A stretch of DNA of 64,000 bases from Formosa algae (lineage in GTDB: Bacteria > Bacteroidota > Bacteroidia > Flavobacteriales > Flavobacteriaceae). Of the stretch, positions 63,126-64,000 are shown one piece after another; position 1 is the first letter of the stretch, and each line of letters begins with the position of its first letter. A program made the position numbers and the translations under genes. The stretch is from the NCBI RefSeq assembly GCF_001439665.1, contig NZ_LMAK01000076.1, forward strand, positions 35,696-99,695, written 5' to 3'. Under the pieces are notes generated by a model that was not told where the DNA came from, searched no databases, and was given only the letters and a program-made list of their open reading frames with translations.

Positions 63126-64000
63126 ATGCCAACACAAAAAAAATCATTATTAACAAAATTCTTGCTTTGGAAAACAAAGCATGTTGGTCATAGAAATTTC
63201 GTTTACTTTTTAAGCATCCTTGTAGGATTAATTGCAGGACTTGGTGCTGTTATTCTTAAAAATTCAACCCACTTTATTCAACATCTAATGGAGAATAAGG
63301 TGGTTAGTAATTACCATCACCCCTTTTATTTTTTGTTTCCTCTTGTGGGGTTATCTCTCACATATTTGGTCAAAAAATATGTAATAAGACAAGAATTTGG
63401 ACATGGTATTCCCTCTACGCTTCGCGCTATTGCGAAGAAAAAAGGAATCATGAGACAATATCAAATGTTTTCTGCGCTGCTTACAGCACCTCTAACCGTG
63501 GGTTTTGGAGGTTCGGTTGGACTGGAAGGTCCAACAGTATCTACTGCTGCGGCTATTAGTTCTAATATTTCGCGCTTATTTCATACCAATCAATCTACCC
63601 GTACACTTTTAATGGGCTGTGCTGCTGCAGGAGCAATTGCATGTATCTTTAAAGCGCCTATTGCAGCCATAGTATTTGCTATAGAAGTGTTTAGTTTAGA
63701 CCTTACTTTAATTTCATTATTACCGTTATTGATCTCATCTATTTCAGGCGTACTATTATCGTATTTTTTCTACGGTACAGACACTATTTTACCTTTTGAA
63801 TTGATTGATAAATTCACATTAGGGCAAGTTCCCTTTTTCGTAATATTTGGTGTATTAGCAGCATTGACATCTATCTATTTCACTAAAGTATATGCCTATT
63901 TTCATGATTTCTTCGACGGTATCAAATCGCCTATAAAACGTTTACTTATTGGCGGTCTGGGGTTAGGTATTATTGTCTTTTTTATCCCGCCACTTTACGG
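63126..64000 (+). CDS. ClC-type chloride channel/antiporter (C-terminus cut by window edge)
   Basis: About 291 codons are present from the ATG at 63126 (MPTQKKSLLTKF). Multiple hydrophobic helices start near residue 23. The ClC ion-path motifs are visible: a GHGIPS version of GSGIP near residue 98, GLEGPT (GREGP, with the gating glutamate present, suggesting H+/Cl- exchange) near 136, and the KAPIAAIVFAIEV segment near 177. The last decoded part is IVFFIPPLYG, roughly the middle of the family, so the second half and any CBS domains lie beyond the window. Confidence 0.92.
   Translation, partial: MPTQKKSLLTKFLLWKTKHVGHRNFVYFLSILVGLIAGLGAVILKNSTHFIQHLMENKVVSNYHHPFYFLFPLVGLSLTYLVKKYVIRQEFGHGIPSTLRAIAKKKGIMRQYQMFSALLTAPLTVGFGGSVGLEGPTVSTAAAISSNISRLFHTNQSTRTLLMGCAAAGAIACIFKAPIAAIVFAIEVFSLDLTLISLLPLLISSISGVLLSYFFYGTDTILPFELIDKFTLGQVPFFVIFGVLAALTSIYFTKVYAYFHDFFDGIKSPIKRLLIGGLGLGIIVFFIPPLY

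Overview
The window is a stretch of chromosome from a member of the Bacteroidota, most likely family Flavobacteriaceae. The evidence is the low GC content, the Bacteroidetes-type promoter boxes (TAnnTTTG at -7, sometimes with TTG about 19 bases upstream), the near absence of Shine-Dalgarno sequences, and family-typical proteins: a TonB-dependent receptor with a carboxypeptidase-like N-terminal domain, a DUF5686-type barrel, a DUF2723 glycosyltransferase, and an ExbB/ExbD/ExbD operon. The gene order rplM-rpsI-rpsB-tsf-pyrH-frr ... asnS-rpoN also fits. I cannot name the genus from sequence alone.

Layout. 1-4607 (minus): the rimP-nusA-infB operon; infB runs off the left edge. 4764-7014: a tandem universal stress protein, a secreted helical protein and a small membrane-anchored protein. 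7083-7155: tRNA-Gln. 7308-11245: a large DUF2723 membrane glycosyltransferase followed at once by a polysaccharide deacetylase. 11242-15072 (minus): a thioredoxin-fold protein without cysteines, a membrane metallophosphoesterase, and a TetR regulator in operon with an aldehyde dehydrogenase. 15278-18115: polA. 18119-21642: a compact AT-rich two-gene cassette, a Nudix hydrolase translationally coupled to a PLD-like/SF2 helicase/DUF3427 protein. 21662-26082: a TspO-like protein, a DJ-1/PfpI protein, a methyltransferase, a 2-hydroxyacid-dehydrogenase homologue and a DUF2853 protein. 26528-30870: ribosomal proteins L13, S9 and S2, EF-Ts, UMP kinase and ribosome recycling factor. 30983-38448: an outer-membrane barrel, an RND/MMPL-type exporter, asnS, rpoN and a degenerate PAP2-like membrane protein. 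38443-43690 (minus): an outer-membrane barrel, the ExbB/4TM/ExbD/ExbD operon, tRNA-Ser, type I asparaginase and a TatD nuclease. 43744-45206: a retropepsin-like protease, an orphan LuxR-type response regulator and a 34-residue membrane microprotein. 45265-49275 (minus): E2 and E1 of 2-oxoglutarate dehydrogenase. 49394-51487: a small barrel, a 45-residue membrane microprotein, a small hypothetical protein and a polyprenyl synthetase. 51618-58239: a TetR-TolC-adaptor-permease RND efflux operon. 58348-60969 (minus): a TonB-dependent receptor. 61326-63080: aspS. 63126-64000: the start of a ClC-type chloride channel.

Most of the window is core information processing (translation, DNA polymerase I, sigma-54) with envelope functions between. 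The one block that looks foreign is the Nudix-helicase cassette. It starts at the polA stop codon, is clearly poorer in GC than both flanks in the lines I counted, and is bracketed by the 8-base direct repeat TAAAACAT at 18113-18120 and 21640-21647. Its domain mix (PLD-like nuclease, superfamily 2 helicase, nucleotide-cleaning partner) resembles defence or genome-maintenance islands. It is my best candidate for an under-described system, although its function is inferred.

A second general observation concerns starts. At four genes (32320, 49275, 51618, 61326) the -7 promoter box supplies an in-frame TTG that extends the open reading frame upstream. The true starts are the downstream ATGs, and I have corrected them.
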